Shown here: in pieces, positions 6,785-8,020 of the stretch | Layout: each line of letters begins with the position of its first letter | How positions within the stretch are numbered: position 1 is the stretch's first letter | Assembly (NCBI GenBank): GCA_030038035.1 | Contig: JASHPP010000630.1 | Span: forward strand, 1-8,020 | Length of the DNA stretch: 8,020 nt | From: Trebonia sp. | GTDB lineage: Bacteria > Actinomycetota > Actinomycetes > Streptosporangiales > Streptosporangiaceae | Direction: 5' to 3' | Notes under the pieces: generated by a model | Database searches by the model: none | Told to the model about the DNA's origin: nothing | The model's input: the letters and a program-made list of their open reading frames with translations, nothing else | Position numbers and translations under genes: made by a program

Positions 6785-6858
6785 TGCCCCCGGTCGGGTT
6801 CGAACCGACACTGCGGACCCTTTTAGGGGGCCGGCCTCTGCCCTTGGGCTACGGGGGC
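6785..6858 (-). tRNA. tRNA gene with atypical anticodon loop (UAA in the standard position)
   Basis: Read on the minus strand, 74 nt fold as a cloverleaf: acceptor GCCCCCG/CGGGGGC (7 bp), T8-A9, a 3-bp D-stem GCC/GGC with loop CAAGGGCAGA, anticodon stem GGCCC/GGGTC (5 pairs, one G-T), loop CCTAAAA, 6-nt variable loop, T-stem GTCGG/CCGAC with loop TTCGAAC, and discriminator A73. CCA is not encoded. The anticodon in the standard position is UAA (Leu, codon UUA), but base 33 is C where U is nearly universal. The short variable arm also differs from the long arm of ordinary bacterial tRNA-Leu, while A73 and the GGCAGA D-loop are Leu-like. It could be a functional minor tRNA, a noncanonical class-I Leu-type tRNA, or a decaying copy. 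The intact acceptor, T-arm and upstream promoter favour an expressed RNA. Confidence 0.8.
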
Positions 6859-6881
6859 GCCCTAATAGTAACTCTGATTTC

Positions 6882-6910
6882 GTTATCCATCCGGCCAGTC
6901 AGGACTTCAA
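6882..6910 (-). promoter_or_regulatory. Sigma70-type promoter of the tRNA gene
   Basis: On the minus strand TTGAAG (6910-6905) and GATAAC (6887-6882) are separated by 17 bp. Transcription would start near 6875, giving a 5' leader of about 17 nt before the tRNA at 6858. This is the best -35/-10 pair in the window. Confidence 0.5.
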
Positions 6911-7229
6911 TCGGAGAGGGCCGCACGCGCACGTTATTTCCGTTTTCTCCCCGATATTCCGGAGTTACTGCAGAGCGTGACGAAGCCACGGCCGCAAGCA
7001 TGCGGATCGTAATCGGCGCGGCATCGGCCTCCTTAATGCCGATGAGTATAAAACTGACACTTTAGTCCCGGCAGAAACTCTGCGCAGTTGAGATGAAAAC
7101 CCGGCGATAATGAAAATCACATCCAGGTAACATTTCGATCTGTTGCCCGCGGCACGCCGCCGCAATGGGGCCGACCGGTGAATAGCCGCCCGCGAAGATA
7201 CGAAGGTTATGGGGTAGCGGCTGAGGGTC

Positions 7230-7264
7230 GGGCGGGGTCCCCCGCGGATCGCGGGTTCCCGCCC
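7230..7264. repeat. Strong two-part hairpin
   Basis: The outer stem GGGCGGG (7230-7236) pairs with CCCGCCC (7258-7264). The inner stem CCCGCG (7241-7246) pairs with CGCGGG (7250-7255) around a GAT triloop, with a small asymmetric internal loop (GTCC/TT). All 13 pairs are Watson-Crick. No T-tract follows on either strand, so it is not a classic intrinsic terminator; a structured leader, a U-less actinobacterial terminator or a processing site are alternatives. Confidence 0.6.
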
Positions 7265-7321
7265 TCTTGCATGCGGTCCCTTTGCCGGGAGCGCGGTCAG
7301 CGGCTGGCGGGAGGAGTAGAC

Positions 7322-7390
7322 GTGCACGCTAGCGCGGGTCGCCGCCGATCGGCGTGCGGGGAAGTCAAGGAGATCCGCTGGCCGACTTGA
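7322..7390 (+). CDS. Possible 22-residue small ORF with a strong ribosome site
   Basis: A GTG at 7322 is preceded by GGGAGGAG (7309-7316), 5 nt away, among the strongest Shine-Dalgarno matches in the window. The frame runs 22 codons to TGA at 7388 and encodes a basic peptide ending EVKEIRWPT. I do not recognise it. It lies about 70 bp upstream of the microprotein/XRE unit and ends inside the TTGACC (7387-7392) that could be that unit's -35, so it might be a leader peptide or chance. A 12-bp palindrome lies within it. Confidence 0.25.
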   Translation: MHASAGRRRSACGEVKEIRWPT

Positions 7391-7420
7391 CCGCTAACTG
7401 AGCCTGAGGGAAGTTATAGG

Positions 7421-7436
7421 TGCGCAATATTTCGCA
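7421..7436. promoter_or_regulatory. Putative operator: 16-bp palindrome upstream of the microprotein/XRE unit
   Basis: TGCGCAATATTTCGCA is symmetric except for one pair (C7425/T7432). It lies 7 bp before the GGAGAG ribosome site of the microprotein gene and downstream of a TTGACC at 7387-7392, so it would overlap the promoter-proximal transcript. Its position suits autoregulation by the XRE protein encoded next, which is inference. Confidence 0.35.
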
Positions 7437-7458
7437 ACTACTGGAGAGAAGCTCGATC

Positions 7459-7572
7459 ATGCGCCTAACCTTGGTCGGCAAGGACCCGGACTCGAATCTC
7501 GATCTCTGCCGCGCCTCGTTTGAAGCCGTGTGGGCGCTCTCGATACCGCACCGTGAGTATCAGCCCGTCTAG
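7459..7572 (+). CDS. 37-residue KDPDS-type microprotein upstream of the XRE regulator
   Basis: ATG 7459 has GGAGAG 10 nt upstream (7443-7448) and the frame closes at TAG 7570-7572. The N-terminus LTLVGKDPDS (3-12) resembles the start of short actinobacterial proteins commonly found beside XRE/DUF5753 genes, which usually run about 60-70 residues. The rest, CRASFEAVW (17-25) and IPHREYQP (29-36), recalls the C-terminal end of DUF6879-type proteins. It could therefore be a compact two-part member or a deletion product that kept both ends. It is cytoplasmic, with no membrane segment. Its last 20 nt overlap the GTG start of the XRE gene in another frame, implying translational coupling and a shared function, perhaps as a modulator of the regulator. 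The function is unknown. Confidence 0.65.
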   Translation: MRLTLVGKDPDSNLDLCRASFEAVWALSIPHREYQPV

Positions 7573-8020
7573 CGCCGCCAAGCAGGCCCAGCAGGCACTG
7601 GGTGCCAGGATGCGAGAGATCCGCAAGGACGCGGGCCTGTCTGGGCGCGAGCTGGCAGCAGCGACCGGACAGCATTTCACACGGGTCAGCAAGATCGAGC
7701 ACGGCGTGCAGGCCCCCGACGATGCAGATATCCGCAACTGGTGCCGCGCCTGCGGCGCCGACGATCAGATCCCCGATCTGGTCGCGACCGTGCGGGCGGT
7801 GGAGTCGGCGTACCTGGAGTTCCGACGCCAGTCCCGTGCCGGGATGAAGCGCGTCCTTGGCGCGCACACGCTTGCGCTGTACGAGCGGACCACGATGTTC
7901 CGGATTTACGAGCACAACGTGATCCCGGGTCTGTTCCAGACCGCCGCCTATTGCGCGGCGATGCTGTCGTTCTGGATCAGGCTCCTCGACGCGCCCAACG
8001 ACCTAGACGCGGCCGTCGCC
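7553..8020 (+). CDS. XRE-family transcriptional regulator with DUF5753-type C-terminus, cut by window edge
   Basis: 156 codons are visible of a family that is usually about 270-290 residues. GTG 7553 gives the typical start (SISPSSAAKQAQQALGARMREIR); ATG 7610 is a less likely alternative because it would clip the first helix. The helix-turn-helix spans about 16-70: LGARMREIRKDAGLSGRELA, then ATGQHFTRVSKIEHG with the SKIE recognition-helix signature, then DADIRNWCRACGAD. From about 85 the DUF5753 part begins, with LEFRRQSRAG, LYERTTMFRIYE (108-119) and VIPGLFQTAAYCAAML (123-138), hallmarks of this actinobacterial group, to which WhiJ-like developmental regulators belong. No good Shine-Dalgarno precedes the GTG; the 20-nt overlap with the microprotein gene suggests coupled translation. 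DNA binding and autoregulation are expected from the family. The ligand or partner is unknown. A DUF397 or DUF6879 gene often lies close to such genes but would be outside the window. Confidence 0.9.
   Translation, partial: MSISPSSAAKQAQQALGARMREIRKDAGLSGRELAAATGQHFTRVSKIEHGVQAPDDADIRNWCRACGADDQIPDLVATVRAVESAYLEFRRQSRAGMKRVLGAHTLALYERTTMFRIYEHNVIPGLFQTAAYCAAMLSFWIRLLDAPNDLDAAVA

Larger units (their letters stand above)
6859..7458. other. 600-bp intergenic region without a confident gene
   Basis: Apart from the tRNA promoter at its left end, the segment 6859-7140 is visibly less GC-rich than the rest of the window and shows no family-like ORF. The segment 7141-7458 is GC-rich and contains a strong two-part hairpin (7230-7264), a possible 22-codon ORF (7322-7390), a 12-bp palindrome CGCCGATCGGCG (7343-7354) and an operator-like palindrome (7421-7436). 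Longer open frames crossing the region have no recognisable protein character. A small hairpin CCGCA/TGCGG with a 4-nt loop lies at 6992-7005. Confidence 0.6.

Noticed and set aside
6784..7065. 93-residue plus-strand ORF starting PPVGFEPT
   Set aside because: Its first third is the antisense of the tRNA gene; PVGFEPT-type starts are a well-known annotation artefact of tRNA T-arms. The remainder has no protein-family character.
6965..7327. 120-residue minus-strand ORF in the intergenic region
   Set aside because: Arg-rich, no recognisable motif, no ribosome site at its start, and it runs through the hairpin. Only its last 19 codons, which have their own Shine-Dalgarno, are kept as a low-interest observation.
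7178..7390. 70-residue version of the ORF ending at 7390
   Set aside because: Its GTG start lacks a ribosome site and the added residues are translated from the hairpin. Only the 22-codon form has a strong Shine-Dalgarno.
6785..8020. Genomic island integrated at the tRNA gene
   Set aside because: Integration would use the tRNA 3' end, which faces left toward chromosomal-looking genes, not the XRE side. No integrase or repeated tRNA 3' segment is visible.

Overview
The window comes from a high-GC actinobacterium. The evidence is GC-rich codon third positions throughout, actinobacteria-restricted families (XRE regulator with a DUF5753-type C-terminus, a KDPDS-type microprotein, a DUF4287-type small protein), leaderless-type promoters, and a thiolase/cbs/metB neighbourhood like that around fadA3-cbs-metB in mycobacteria (recalled gene order, not checked). 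A filamentous or spore-forming actinomycete fits best; genus cannot be read from the sequence.

Left part (1-3705, all minus strand): a secreted or lipid-anchored protein with a long Pro/Thr/Ala linker and a GH12-like glucanase domain runs off the left edge. Upstream of it are metB-like and cbs genes, which overlap by ATGA and would carry homocysteine through cystathionine to cysteine (reverse transsulfuration). A 96-bp divergent promoter region (3706-3801) with a 17-bp near-perfect palindrome separates cbs from a fadA-type thiolase on the plus strand (3802-5022).

Middle part (5182-6678, plus strand): a small DUF4287-type protein, an orphan dTDP-4-keto-6-deoxysugar 3,5-epimerase family protein, and a membrane-anchored DUF218/YdcF-like protein. 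The last two have a TAnnnT hexamer exactly 6 nt before the start codon and no Shine-Dalgarno, so both look leaderless.

Right part (6679-8020): a minus-strand tRNA gene with an odd anticodon loop (UAA read in the standard position, but C instead of U at position 33) and a good sigma70-type promoter. Then comes about 600 bp with no confident gene, partly of lower GC, holding a strong hairpin, palindromes and a possible 22-codon ORF. Last is a two-gene unit: a 37-residue microprotein overlapping an XRE/DUF5753 regulator that is cut by the right edge. I see no insertion sequence, CRISPR array or phage structural gene. The least explained parts are the tRNA, the structured intergenic region and the microprotein/XRE pair.
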